This document shows, piece after piece, positions 9,662-18,231 of a stretch of 63,789 nt of DNA (within the stretch, counting starts at the first letter, position 1; each line of letters opens with the position of its first letter). Origin of the DNA: Betaproteobacteria bacterium (lineage in GTDB: Bacteria > Pseudomonadota > Gammaproteobacteria > Burkholderiales > Burkholderiaceae_E); assembly GCA_018970865.1 (NCBI GenBank), contig JAGWVN010000008.1, positions 1-63,789 of the forward strand, in the 5' to 3' direction. The translations under genes and the position numbers were made by a program. The notes under the pieces are model-generated. The model did no database searches. It was not told the DNA's origin and saw only the letters and a program-made list of their open reading frames with translations.

Positions 9662-9800
9662 GGTGTCTCCGGAGTGGCGGGGTGGGGAGGGCAGCATAGC
9701 GCCGACTGCTACCATCGGCACCCGCGCCTGTTCCACCGGGCATCGGCTGTGCTGTGCCGTGCCCGGGTTCGCGCCCCGCATCCTCGCCAGGGAGTCCCTC

Positions 9801-10682
9801 GTGTCAGTCATCGCCTTCATCGGCCTGGGCGCCATGGGCGGCCCGATGGCCGCCAACCTGCTCGCCGCCGGCCATGCCCTGCGGGTGTGGAACCGCAACC
9901 CGGCCAAGGCCGAGCCGCTGGTGGCGGCCGGCGCCACCGCCTGCCAGCGCATTGCCGAGGCGGTGCGGGGCGCGCAGTTCGTGGTCTCGATGGTGGCCGA
10001 CGACCTCGCCACCCGCGCCGTGATGCTCGGCGAGGACGGCGTGGTGGCCAGCGCCGCGCCGGGCACGCTGATCCTCGACTGCAGCACCAACACGCCCGCG
10101 ATGGTGCGCGAGGTGGCCCGAGCGGCCGCCGCGCGCGGCATTGCCCATGTCGATGCGCCGGTGTCGGGCAGCCTCGCCCAGGCGCGCGGGCGCGAGCTGG
10201 TCTTCATGGTTGGCGGCGAGGCCGTCGATGTCGAGCGCGCGCTGCCGCTGCTGCAGGCCATGGGCAAGTCGCATCGCCACATGGGGCCCTCGGGCGCGGG
10301 CGCCACCATCAAGCTGATCAACAACATGCTCTCGGGCACGGTCAATGCCGCCATCGCCGAGGCGCTGCTGGTGGCGCAGGCCGCGGGCCTCGACCCCGAG
10401 GCCACGCAGTTCGTGCTCGGCGAGGGCGCGGCGGGTTCGCGGCTGTTCAAGACCAAGATGCCCAAGATCTACGCGCGCGACTTCTCGCCGCAGTTCCAGC
10501 TTGCCCTGATGGAAAAGGATCTTCGCTACTTCCTGTCGCTGGCCCAGGAGCTCGACCGCCCGGTGCCCATCGCCTCGCTGGTGCGCAGCCAGATGCAGGC
10601 CGCGCGCCGCGCCGATCTCGGCGGGCTCGATGTGTCGGCGGTGTTCCTGCAGGTGTCGGGCGAGCGCCCTTCCCAGGCCTGA
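9801..10682 (+). CDS. NAD(P)-dependent beta-hydroxyacid dehydrogenase (3-hydroxyisobutyrate dehydrogenase family)
   Basis: This 293-aa enzyme should oxidise a 3-hydroxy acid, or reduce a semialdehyde, with NAD(P). The Rossmann motif GLGAMGGPMAANLL is at the N-terminus. The substrate-binding motif DAPVSGSLAQARG is near residue 120 and the catalytic Lys lies in GATIKLINN near 172. GTG at 9801 is chosen because AGGGAG sits 6 bp upstream and the family begins directly with the beta strand. The track of open frame upstream has no family similarity. The substrate (3-hydroxyisobutyrate, tartronate semialdehyde, succinic semialdehyde) cannot be told from sequence. Its orientation is opposite to the hydratase gene that follows. 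Confidence 0.88.
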   Translation: MSVIAFIGLGAMGGPMAANLLAAGHALRVWNRNPAKAEPLVAAGATACQRIAEAVRGAQFVVSMVADDLATRAVMLGEDGVVASAAPGTLILDCSTNTPAMVREVARAAAARGIAHVDAPVSGSLAQARGRELVFMVGGEAVDVERALPLLQAMGKSHRHMGPSGAGATIKLINNMLSGTVNAAIAEALLVAQAAGLDPEATQFVLGEGAAGSRLFKTKMPKIYARDFSPQFQLALMEKDLRYFLSLAQELDRPVPIASLVRSQMQAARRADLGGLDVSAVFLQVSGERPSQA

Positions 10683-10736
10683 CGGTCGGGCGACTGTGCG
10701 CCACCGCGGCGCCGGTGTTCTCGAGCGGGCGCGGCG

Positions 10737-11537
10737 TCAGCCGCCGCGCGTCTTCGCTGCCGCCCGGGCCGCGAGGAACGCGGCCATCATCCGCGTGGGC
10801 TCGCCGCTGCGGTAGCTGCTGGCGAAGGCATCCACCCCGGCGGTGATCGCCTCGTCGCGCGGCAGGTTCTCCCAGGCGAGCATCAGCCGCTTCTGGGTTC
10901 GCAGGGCCTGGGTGCCGCCCTTGGCCAGACTGGCCAGCCACTGGGCCACCGCCGAATCGAGCTCGGCCTCGGGCACCACCCGCTCGAGCAGACCCCATTG
11001 CAGCGCCTGCGCGGCATCGAAGACCTCGCCCAGCAGCAGCATCTCGCGCGCCCGGCCCCAGCCCACCAGGTGCGGCAGCAACGCGGCTTCCACCACCGAG
11101 GGGATGCCCAGATGCACCTCGGGCATGCCGAAGCGCGCGCCCTGCACCGCCACCCGCAGGTCGCAGGCGGCCGCCAGCTCGAGGCCGGCGCCCAGGGTGA
11201 CGCCGTTGATGCGCGCGATCACCGGCGCGGGGAAGCGCCGGACCGCCTCGCAGCAGCGGTGAACCTCGGTGATGAAGGCGCGCGCGCCCTCGACATCCAG
11301 CGCCGACATCTCGCCGATGTCGGCCCCGCCCACGAAGGCCCGCTCGCCGGCGCCGGTGAGCACCAGGGCCTGCAGCGATTCATCGTCCGCAAGTCCGGCC
11401 AGCACGGCCTGGAAGCGGCTCATGAGCGCGCGGTTCATGCTGTTGGCGCGGGCCGCATTCTCGAGGGTGACCCAGGCCACCCGCATGCCCGGACCGAGGC
11501 GTTCCAGGCGGACGCCCACCTCGGCGGCGGCTACCAT
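10737..11537 (-). CDS. Enoyl-CoA hydratase/isomerase family protein
   Basis: This 266-aa crotonase-fold enzyme has the oxyanion-hole segments GERAFVGGADIGEM and NGVTLGAGLELAAACDLRVA. The second catalytic region (MPEVHLGIPSVVEAALL) carries the conserved Glu. It probably hydrates an enoyl-CoA or catalyses a related reaction. ATG at 11537 gives the family start. A short ORF with a good ribosome-binding site (GGGAG) at 11531-11587 overlaps this start. It is convergent with the dehydrogenase gene, with a 54-bp gap. Confidence 0.87.
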   Translation of the reverse strand: MVAAAEVGVRLERLGPGMRVAWVTLENAARANSMNRALMSRFQAVLAGLADDESLQALVLTGAGERAFVGGADIGEMSALDVEGARAFITEVHRCCEAVRRFPAPVIARINGVTLGAGLELAAACDLRVAVQGARFGMPEVHLGIPSVVEAALLPHLVGWGRAREMLLLGEVFDAAQALQWGLLERVVPEAELDSAVAQWLASLAKGGTQALRTQKRLMLAWENLPRDEAITAGVDAFASSYRSGEPTRMMAAFLAARAAAKTRGG

Positions 11538-11587
11538 GCTCGCACCGCCGGAATGGCTGTTTGCCTGCGCAGTGCATCGGTCTTCAT
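11531..11587 (-). CDS. Possible 18-codon leader ORF overlapping the hydratase start
   Basis: A short frame, MKTDALRRQTAIPAVRAW then TAG, starts at 11587 behind GGGAGAAAAG. It ends inside the first codons of the enoyl-CoA hydratase (ATGGTAG). The hydratase ATG itself has no clear ribosome-binding site. This arrangement could couple translation of the two, or could be a chance ORF. It could also be the true hydratase N-terminus displaced by a frameshift. Confidence 0.3.
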   Translation of the reverse strand: MKTDALRRQTAIPAVRAW

Positions 11588-11830
11588 GGCTTTTCTCCCT
11601 GGCGGATGATGGCGATGCCCGCGCGCCTGTCCGGTGGTCGCCCGCGTCGCCGGTCTCGCACCGAGTCTCGTCGCTGGGCGCGCAGCATACGGCAGCCCGG
11701 GCGGGGGCTCGGCCCCGGCTGCCAGACATCGAGACGGACGCCGGCACGGCCATCGGCACCGGGGGGTCGCTTTCGCGCTATCGTCGCGCCTGTCGTCATT
11801 CCCAGCGCCGCGCTGCCGCGGCCCGCTTCC

Positions 11831-12751
11831 GTGTCCACCATCCCCTCTTCAGCGGTCGCCCCGCCGCGCGCCGATTTCGGTCGCGTCGCGGTCTTCTTCG
11901 GTGACAAGAACGGCAAGTATCCCGATGGCAACCAGGTGGTGGTGCGCGGCACCGACACCCTGGCGGTGTTCGATTCCCCCCCGGTGTCCAACCGGGTGGG
12001 CGATGACTTCGACCGCGCCGATCTGTGCGTGCTCGGCCATGTCCATGAGGACCACATCGCCGGCCTGCACCGCCTGCCGGGCGTGCCGGTGCACGCGCAC
12101 CGGGCCGATGTCGACGCGCTGCGCAGCTGGGAAGGCCTGGCCCGCCACTACGGCCTGTCGCCGGAGCGTCGCGCGCCGATGCTCGCCAAGATCCGCAGGG
12201 AATACGACTATGTCGCCCGACCCGACGCCCTGGCCTACGACGACGGCGCGAGCTGGGAGCTTGGCGGCTGCCGGGTGCGGGCCATCCACATGCCCGGCCA
12301 CACCGCCGGCCACTGCGTGCTGCTGATCGAGCCCGAGGGCGTGGCCTTCATCGGCGACATCGATCTCACCGGGTTCGGCCCGTACTACGGCGACGGCACC
12401 TCCAGCCTCGCGGATTTCCGCCGCTCCCTCGCCCGCCTGCCCGACATTCCCGCCCGGGTGTGGGTCACCTCCCATCACCGCGGCGTGTACACCGACCGCC
12501 AGGCCATGCTGCAGGCGCTGGCGGCGTTCACGGCCAAGATCGACGAGCGCGAGCGCCGCCTGATCGAGCTGCTGGCGCATCAGCCCCGCAGCCTGCCCGA
12601 TCTGGTTGCCTGCCGCCTGATGTATCCACCCGATTACGAGGAACTTTGGGTCGACGACGCCGAGCGGCGCAGCATCAGCCAGCATCTTGACGAGCTGGTG
12701 GCCGATGGCCGCGTGCTGGCCGAGCCTGACGGGATGTTCCGCCTGCGCTGA
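11831..12751 (+). CDS. Metallo-beta-lactamase-fold hydrolase
   Basis: This 306-aa protein has the binuclear metal signature HVHEDHIAG (HxHxDH), HMPGHTAGHC, GDIDLTGFGPYYG and SHHRGVYT, the usual order of metal ligands. A C-terminal helical part (about 235-306) looks like the winged-helix tail found in LACTB2-type proteins (SISQHLDELVADGRVL). The GTG at 11831 begins just before the conserved beta strand; the upstream open frame is not family-like. The substrate is unknown, and thioester or lactone hydrolysis is plausible. The Bug-protein gene follows after 73 bp. Confidence 0.85.
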   Translation: MSTIPSSAVAPPRADFGRVAVFFGDKNGKYPDGNQVVVRGTDTLAVFDSPPVSNRVGDDFDRADLCVLGHVHEDHIAGLHRLPGVPVHAHRADVDALRSWEGLARHYGLSPERRAPMLAKIRREYDYVARPDALAYDDGASWELGGCRVRAIHMPGHTAGHCVLLIEPEGVAFIGDIDLTGFGPYYGDGTSSLADFRRSLARLPDIPARVWVTSHHRGVYTDRQAMLQALAAFTAKIDERERRLIELLAHQPRSLPDLVACRLMYPPDYEELWVDDAERRSISQHLDELVADGRVLAEPDGMFRLR

Positions 12752-12824
12752 GTCGCCGCGCCGACGCGGGCGCGCCCGCTGGCGCCCAATCATGCCTCCT
12801 GCCCCACCCTCTCCGGATCACGAC

Positions 12825-13814
12825 ATGAGACGCCGCATCACCACCGGCCTGCTGGCCGCCCTGGGCCTGTCGGCCCTGCCCCTGGGCTCAGCCCGCGCCC
12901 AGGCCTTTCCGAACAAGCCGCTGAAGTGGATCGTGCCCTTTCCGCCGGGCGGTCCCACCGACTCCTTCTCGCGCCCGGTGGCGCAGAAGCTCGCCGATGT
13001 GCTCGGCCAGCCGGTGGTCGTCGAGAATGTGCCCGGCGCTGGCGCCTCGATCGGCATGGAACGGGTGGCCCGCTCCGCGCCCGATGGCTACACCATCGGC
13101 CTGGCCACCACCGGCACCCACTCCATCAATCCGCACCTGTACGGCGCGCGCCTGCCGCACGACACCAGCCGCGACTTCACCCCGCTCACGCTCGGGGTGC
13201 GCTACATCAATGTGCTGGTGGTCAACCCCCGGCTGCCCATCACCAGCGTGGCCGAGCTGGTCGCCTATGCCAGGGCCAATCCCGGCAAGGTCACCTTCGG
13301 CTCGGCCGGCAACGGCTCATCCAATCACCTGGCCGGCGAGGCCCTGCGCTATGTCACCGGCGCGCCGATGCAGCACATCCCCTACCGCGGCAGCGCGCTG
13401 GCCATGGCTGATGTCATCGCCGGCAACATCACCTTCATGTTCGATGTCACCGTCACCGCCATGCCGGCGGTGAGCGCGGGCCGGGTCCGCGCGCTGGCGG
13501 TCTCGGGCGCCCGCCGCTCGCCCTATGTGCCGGGCGTGCCCTCGATGACCGAAGCGGGCTACGCCGGCTTCAGCGAGGTCGGCAGCGATCTCTGGTTCGG
13601 CATCGTCGGGCCGGCCGGCATTCCGAAGCCGGTGGTGGGCCGGCTCAACCAGGCGCTGATCCAGTCGCTGCGCTCCACCGAGGTGCGCGAGCGGGTGGCC
13701 CTGCAGGGCTTCGAGCTCTGGACCAGCACGCCGGAGGAGTTCGCCGAGGTGATCCGCACTGACCGCGAGCGCTGGGGCAAGCTGGTCAAGGCCTCGGGCG
13801 CGCGCATCGACTGA
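12825..13814 (+). CDS. Bug/TctC-family periplasmic solute-binding protein
   Basis: This 329-aa protein has a signal peptide (RRRITTGLLAALGLSALPLG, cleavage near ARAQA) and the family opening FPNKPLKWIVPFPPGGPTD. ENVPGAGASIGMERVA, PDGYTIGLATTGTH and HIPYRGSALAMADVIAG are further tripartite-tricarboxylate-transporter-receptor motifs. Such proteins bind carboxylates or other small molecules. Many in this lineage have no cognate membrane genes nearby, and none are seen here. ATG at 12825 is used; an ATG at 12792 is possible. The AidB-like dehydrogenase starts 10 bp downstream, so the ligand may be an acid activated and oxidised by the following genes. Confidence 0.92.
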   Translation: MRRRITTGLLAALGLSALPLGSARAQAFPNKPLKWIVPFPPGGPTDSFSRPVAQKLADVLGQPVVVENVPGAGASIGMERVARSAPDGYTIGLATTGTHSINPHLYGARLPHDTSRDFTPLTLGVRYINVLVVNPRLPITSVAELVAYARANPGKVTFGSAGNGSSNHLAGEALRYVTGAPMQHIPYRGSALAMADVIAGNITFMFDVTVTAMPAVSAGRVRALAVSGARRSPYVPGVPSMTEAGYAGFSEVGSDLWFGIVGPAGIPKPVVGRLNQALIQSLRSTEVRERVALQGFELWTSTPEEFAEVIRTDRERWGKLVKASGARID

Positions 13815-13824
13815 GGCTGCCGCC

Positions 13825-15513
13825 ATGTCCGACTCGCCCGTGCCCGACGCCCGGGGCCTGAACCTGTACCGGGCCGACCCGATGGCCGCGCCGATGTTCG
13901 CGGCCTACCTGCCCGGACCGCTGATGGCCCACCTCGCGCCGCACTTCGACCGGCTGGGCGCGCTGGCCGGCGGCCGGCTCGACGAGCTCGCGGGCATTGC
14001 CGATCGTCACCCGCCCACGCTGTCGGTGCGCAGCCGTCGCGGCATCGACGAGTCGCGCATCGACAAGCATCCCGCCTATGTCGAGATGGAGCGCCTGGGC
14101 TTCGCCGACTTCGGGCTGGCGGCCCTGTCGCACCGGGGCGGCGTGCTCGGCTGGCCCGAGCCGATGCCGCCGGCGGCCAAGTACGCGCTGACCTATCTCT
14201 TCGTGCAGGCCGAGTTCGGCCTGTGCTGCCCGATCAGCATGACCGACTCGCTGGCCCGCACGCTGCGCCGCTTCGGCGAGCCGGCGCTGGTGGAGCGCTA
14301 CCTGCCGCAGGTCACCGCGCTGGATTTCGACGAGCTTCGCCAGGGCGCGATGTTCATGACCGAGCAGGGCGCCGGCTCCGATGTGGCCGCCACCGCCACG
14401 CTGGCGCAGCCGCTGCCCGACGGCAGCTGGGCGCTCACCGGCGACAAGTGGTTCTGCTCGAATGCCGATGCCGGCCTGGCCATGGTGCTCGCGCGCAGCG
14501 AGGAGGCCCCGGGCATGGCCGGCATCTCGCTCTTCCTGCTGCCGCGCGAGCTGCCCGACGGCTCGCTCAACCGCTACCGCATCCTGCGCCTGAAGGACAA
14601 GCTCGGCACCCGCTCGATGGCCAGCGGCGAGATCCGGCTGGAGGGCGCGCGGGCCTGGCTGGTGGGCGAGCGCGGCCGCGGCTTCAAGCACATGGCCGAC
14701 ATGATCAACAACTCGCGCCTGTCCAACGGCGTGCGCGCCGCCGGCCTGATGCGCCGCGCGCTCACCGAGGCGCTGCATGTGGCCCATCACCGCCAGGCCT
14801 TCGGCCAGCCGCTCGCGGCGCTGCCGCTGATGCGTCGCCAGCTGCTCAAGATGAGCGTGCGCGCCGAGCAGGCCCGCACCATGGCCTTCCTGACCGCCCA
14901 GGCCCTGCAGCGCGCCGACGCCGGCGAGCCGGGCGCGGCCGCGCTCGCCCGCATCCTCACCCCGCTCATCAAGTTCCGGGCCTGCCGGGACGCCCGGGTG
15001 GTCACCGGCGACGCCATGGAGGTGCGCGGCGGCTGCGGCTACATCGAGGAGTGGAGCGATCCGCGCCTGCTGCGCGATGCCCACCTCGGCTCGATCTGGG
15101 AGGGCACCAGCAACATCGTCGCGCTCGATGTGCTGCGCGCCATCCGCCGCGAGGGCTCGCTGCCCGCATTGCGCGACCGCGTCGACCGGCTGCTGGCCGA
15201 CGGCGCGCCGGTGGCCCCGGCGCTGGCGGTCGCCCAGTCGCAGGCCCTCGCGCGGGCCTTCGACTTCGCCGATCGCGCCGCGCGGAACGGCCATGACCAC
15301 CTCGCCCGCCAGGCCGCCTCGGCGCTCTACCACGCAGTCACGCTCGCCGGCCTTCGCCATGAGGCCGCCCAGCCCGGGCTGGCGCTGCGCGCCTGGCTCG
15401 CCGACCTGGTGCTGGCCCATCGCCTGGGCCCGCGCGATCCCCTCGCCGACGACGACGGCGCCCACGACGACCCGCGCTGCGCGGCCCTGCTCGCGCTCGG
15501 AGACACGCCATGA
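13825..15513 (+). CDS. Acyl-CoA dehydrogenase, AidB-like subfamily
   Basis: This FAD flavoprotein of 562 aa is longer than the usual 380-aa acyl-CoA dehydrogenase and close to the AidB type. Family sequence includes MFMTEQGAGSDVAATATLA, GDKWFCSNADAGLAMVLAR, INNSRLSNGVRAAGLMRRAL and RGGCGYIEEWSDPRLLRDA. GTSNIVALDVLRA and a C-terminal helical extension follow. The substrate is unknown; AidB itself has weak isovaleryl-CoA dehydrogenase activity. The stop overlaps the next start (ATGA), so it is coupled with the CoA-transferase gene. Confidence 0.9.
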   Translation: MSDSPVPDARGLNLYRADPMAAPMFAAYLPGPLMAHLAPHFDRLGALAGGRLDELAGIADRHPPTLSVRSRRGIDESRIDKHPAYVEMERLGFADFGLAALSHRGGVLGWPEPMPPAAKYALTYLFVQAEFGLCCPISMTDSLARTLRRFGEPALVERYLPQVTALDFDELRQGAMFMTEQGAGSDVAATATLAQPLPDGSWALTGDKWFCSNADAGLAMVLARSEEAPGMAGISLFLLPRELPDGSLNRYRILRLKDKLGTRSMASGEIRLEGARAWLVGERGRGFKHMADMINNSRLSNGVRAAGLMRRALTEALHVAHHRQAFGQPLAALPLMRRQLLKMSVRAEQARTMAFLTAQALQRADAGEPGAAALARILTPLIKFRACRDARVVTGDAMEVRGGCGYIEEWSDPRLLRDAHLGSIWEGTSNIVALDVLRAIRREGSLPALRDRVDRLLADGAPVAPALAVAQSQALARAFDFADRAARNGHDHLARQAASALYHAVTLAGLRHEAAQPGLALRAWLADLVLAHRLGPRDPLADDDGAHDDPRCAALLALGDTP

Positions 15514-16709
15514 CCTCCTCCTCCGCCCTGCCGCTGTCCGGCATCCGCGTGCTCGATCTCTCCGCGGTCTACTCCGGCCCGATGGCCGCCGCGCTGCTCG
15601 CCGACCAGGGCGCTGAGGTGATCAAGGTCGAGACCGCCGGCGGCGACATCGCCCGCCGGGTGGGCCCGGCCAAGGGCGACATCTCGGCGGTGTTCGCGGC
15701 CATGAACCGCGGCAAGCGCTCGATCGTGCTCGACCTCAAGAGCGAGGCCGGGCGCGAGGTGCTGCGAGACCTCGTCGGCCGCGCCGATGTGCTGATGGAG
15801 AACTTCCGCCCAGGCGTGCTGGCCCGCCTGGGCTTCAGCCGCGACGCGCTGCGCGCGCTCAATCCACGCCTGATCTACCTCTCGATCACCGGCTTCGGCC
15901 AGGACGGGCCCTACACCGAGGCCCGGGTCTACGACGCCGTGATCCAGGCGGTCTCGGGCATGTGCGCCTCGCACCTCGAGAAGCCGGGCATGGAGCCGGG
16001 CCTGGTGGCCACCACCATCTGCGACAAGCTCACCGCCATGACCGCCGCCCAGGCGGTCACCGCGGCGCTGCTGGCGCGCGAGCGCGACGGCCAGGGCCGG
16101 GTGGTGGAGCTGTCGATGCTCGATACCGCGCTGGCCTTCAACTGGCCCGATGCGATGTACAACCACATGTTCCTCGACGAGCCGCCGGCGGCCTTCCCCG
16201 AGGTGGGTGGCACCCTGCGGCCCTACCGCACGCGGGATGGCTATGTCGCCACCATGACCCCCCAGCAGGACGAGTTCGAGGCCCTGTGCCGGGGCCTGGG
16301 CGAGCCGGCGCTGGCAGCCGACCCGCGCTTCTCGTCCACGCAGGCGCGCTCGCGCCATCCGAAGGAGCTGCGTGCCGCGCTCGAGCCGCTGTTCGCCCGC
16401 CACGGCACCGACGAGCTGGTGGCCCGGCTGCACGAGGCCGACGCGCCGGTGGGCAAGGTCAATCTCAAGCCGGAAGTGATCGACGACCCCCAGGTGGTGC
16501 ACAACCGCGCCCTGGTCGAGATCCCCCATGGCGACATCGGTCGGGTGCGCGTGGCCCGCGCGGCCGCGCGCTTCGGCGAGACCGACGCGCTGGTGCCCGG
16601 CCCGGCGCCGCATCTCGGCGAGCACGGCCGGCAGGTGCTCGAGCAGCTCGGCTATGACGCCGAGCGAATCGCCGCGCTGCAGGCTGCGGGCGCCGTGCGT
16701 CTGCCCTGA
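15510..16709 (+). CDS. Family III CoA-transferase (CaiB/BaiF)
   Basis: This 399-aa enzyme moves CoA between acyl-CoA and a free carboxylic acid. Typical sequence: LSGIRVLDLSAVYSGPMAAALLADQGAEVIKVE at the N-terminus, MNRGKRSIVLDLKSE, VLMENFRPGVLARLG and YLSITGFGQDGPY. It overlaps the upstream acyl-CoA dehydrogenase gene by 4 bp. A second Bug-protein gene follows after 61 bp. The set dehydrogenase, CoA-transferase and two binding proteins suggests uptake, activation and oxidation of one organic acid, although the acid cannot be named. Confidence 0.92.
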   Translation: MTSSSALPLSGIRVLDLSAVYSGPMAAALLADQGAEVIKVETAGGDIARRVGPAKGDISAVFAAMNRGKRSIVLDLKSEAGREVLRDLVGRADVLMENFRPGVLARLGFSRDALRALNPRLIYLSITGFGQDGPYTEARVYDAVIQAVSGMCASHLEKPGMEPGLVATTICDKLTAMTAAQAVTAALLARERDGQGRVVELSMLDTALAFNWPDAMYNHMFLDEPPAAFPEVGGTLRPYRTRDGYVATMTPQQDEFEALCRGLGEPALAADPRFSSTQARSRHPKELRAALEPLFARHGTDELVARLHEADAPVGKVNLKPEVIDDPQVVHNRALVEIPHGDIGRVRVARAAARFGETDALVPGPAPHLGEHGRQVLEQLGYDAERIAALQAAGAVRLP

Positions 16710-16770
16710 TCCCGCTTCCGGCGGCAAGCCTTTTTCACCCGCACCAACGCTTCACCAGGAGACACCCCTC

Positions 16771-17745
16771 ATGACCCGCTTCCTCGACCGGCGCCGCGCG
16801 CTGATGGCCCTGGCCTGCGCCGCGGCCGCCCTGCCCGCCACCGCGCCCGCCCAGAGCGATTTCCCCAACAAGCCCATCCGCGTGATCGTGCCCTTCGCCG
16901 CTGGCAGCGGCGCTGATGGCGCCACCCGCGTGATCGCCGAGCAGATGCAGCGCACGCTCGGCCAGACCCTGGTGGTGGAGAACCGCCCCGGCGGCAGCGG
17001 TGCGGTCGCGGTGCTGGCGGTCAAGCAGGCACCGGCCGACGGCTACACCGTGCTGGTGGGCACCAACTCGCCGATGTCGGTGAACCCCATCGTCATGAAG
17101 AACCCGGGCTATGACTCGGTCAAGGACTTCAAACCGGTCAACGGCATCCTGCGCAGCATGAATGTCTGGTACGTGGCCAACGAGTCGCCGATCCGCTCGA
17201 TCCCCGACCTGGTCGCGGCAGCCAAGAGCAAGCCGGTATCGGTAGGCAGCTACTCGGCCGGCTATCACCTCGGCATCGAGTGGGTGGCTGCGCTGGGTGG
17301 CGTCAAGGTCAACTATGTCAACTACAAGGGGCAGGCCCAGGCGATCACCGATGTGATCGGCCGGGCGCTCGATGTCGGCATGGGCGACATGTCGGGCGCG
17401 CTGCCGCTGATCCAGTCAGGCAAGATCCGCGCGATCGCGGTCTCGGGGGCCACCCGCCATCCCGGTCTGCCCAATGTGCCCGCCATCCGCGAAACCTTCC
17501 CCGAGTACGAGAACTACGCGTGGACCTCGTTCTTCGTGCGCGCCGAGACCCCGCCCGAGGTGCACGGCAAGCTGGTGGCCGCGATGCAGGCCGCGCTGCG
17601 CACCCCCGAGATGAAGCGCTACTTCGAGGTCAACGGCAGCGATCCCATGGTCGATTTCGGCCCGGAGCGCATGGGCGAGCACCTGCGTCAGGAGATCGCC
17701 CGCTTCCGCCGCGTGGCGGACGCGGCCGGCATCAAGGCGGAGTGA
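16771..17745 (+). CDS. Bug/TctC-family periplasmic solute-binding protein
   Basis: This 324-aa protein has a twin-Arg-like start (MTRFLDRRRALMALACAAAA), a probable cleavage site near APAQS, and then FPNKPIRVIVPFAAGSGADG. ENRPGGSGAVAVLAVKQAPADGYTVLVGTN and the later YKGQAQAITDVIGRALDVGM are Bug-family motifs. It has an AGGAGA ribosome-binding site. It is not a recent duplicate of the Bug gene at 12825, because sequence differs throughout outside the motifs. No TctA/TctB membrane genes are nearby. Confidence 0.92.
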   Translation: MTRFLDRRRALMALACAAAALPATAPAQSDFPNKPIRVIVPFAAGSGADGATRVIAEQMQRTLGQTLVVENRPGGSGAVAVLAVKQAPADGYTVLVGTNSPMSVNPIVMKNPGYDSVKDFKPVNGILRSMNVWYVANESPIRSIPDLVAAAKSKPVSVGSYSAGYHLGIEWVAALGGVKVNYVNYKGQAQAITDVIGRALDVGMGDMSGALPLIQSGKIRAIAVSGATRHPGLPNVPAIRETFPEYENYAWTSFFVRAETPPEVHGKLVAAMQAALRTPEMKRYFEVNGSDPMVDFGPERMGEHLRQEIARFRRVADAAGIKAE

Positions 17746-17825
17746 GTCCGGCGTTGCTGCGAGGCGCCTGGCCCGGTGTTATCGTGAGCCATCGGGCCGC
17801 CGCCCCTTTTTCCTGAAAGGTCGTC

Positions 17826-18194
17826 ATGATCGGCTACATCACGCTCGGCACCAACGATCTCGCCCGCGCGGCGGCCTTCTACGATGCGCTGCTGGCCGAG
17901 ATGGCGGCCAAGCGGGTGTGGGACACCGATCGCGGCATTGGCTGGGGCGTCTCGCGCGGGCAGCCCACGCTCGGCCTGCTCGTTCCCTTCGATGGCCAGC
18001 CGGCCTCGCCTGGCAACGGCACCATGGTGGCCCTCATGGCCGGCAGCCGCGAGATGGTCGACACGCTCCATGCCCGGGCGCTGGCGCTGGGCGGCACCGA
18101 CGAGGGCGCGCCCGGCGATCGCGGCGGCGGTTTCTACGGCGCCTACTTCCGCGATCCCGACGGCAACAAGCTCTGCTTCTTCCACTTCGGCTGA
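17826..18194 (+). CDS. VOC (glyoxalase/bleomycin-resistance fold) family protein
   Basis: This 122-aa single-domain protein opens with MIGYITLGTNDLARAAAFYDALL and ends with GGGFYGAYFRDPDGNKLCFFHFG. Those are the paired beta-alpha-beta-beta-beta signature strands of the vicinal oxygen chelate fold, with the terminal metal-ligand region. The reaction is unknown; related proteins act as glyoxalases, dioxygenases or binding proteins. It is convergent with the CoA-transferase gene at 18232. Confidence 0.88.
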   Translation: MIGYITLGTNDLARAAAFYDALLAEMAAKRVWDTDRGIGWGVSRGQPTLGLLVPFDGQPASPGNGTMVALMAGSREMVDTLHARALALGGTDEGAPGDRGGGFYGAYFRDPDGNKLCFFHFG

Positions 18195-18231
18195 GCGATC
18201 GCGCCCGGCCGCGTCGGCCGGCGCCTGGCGC

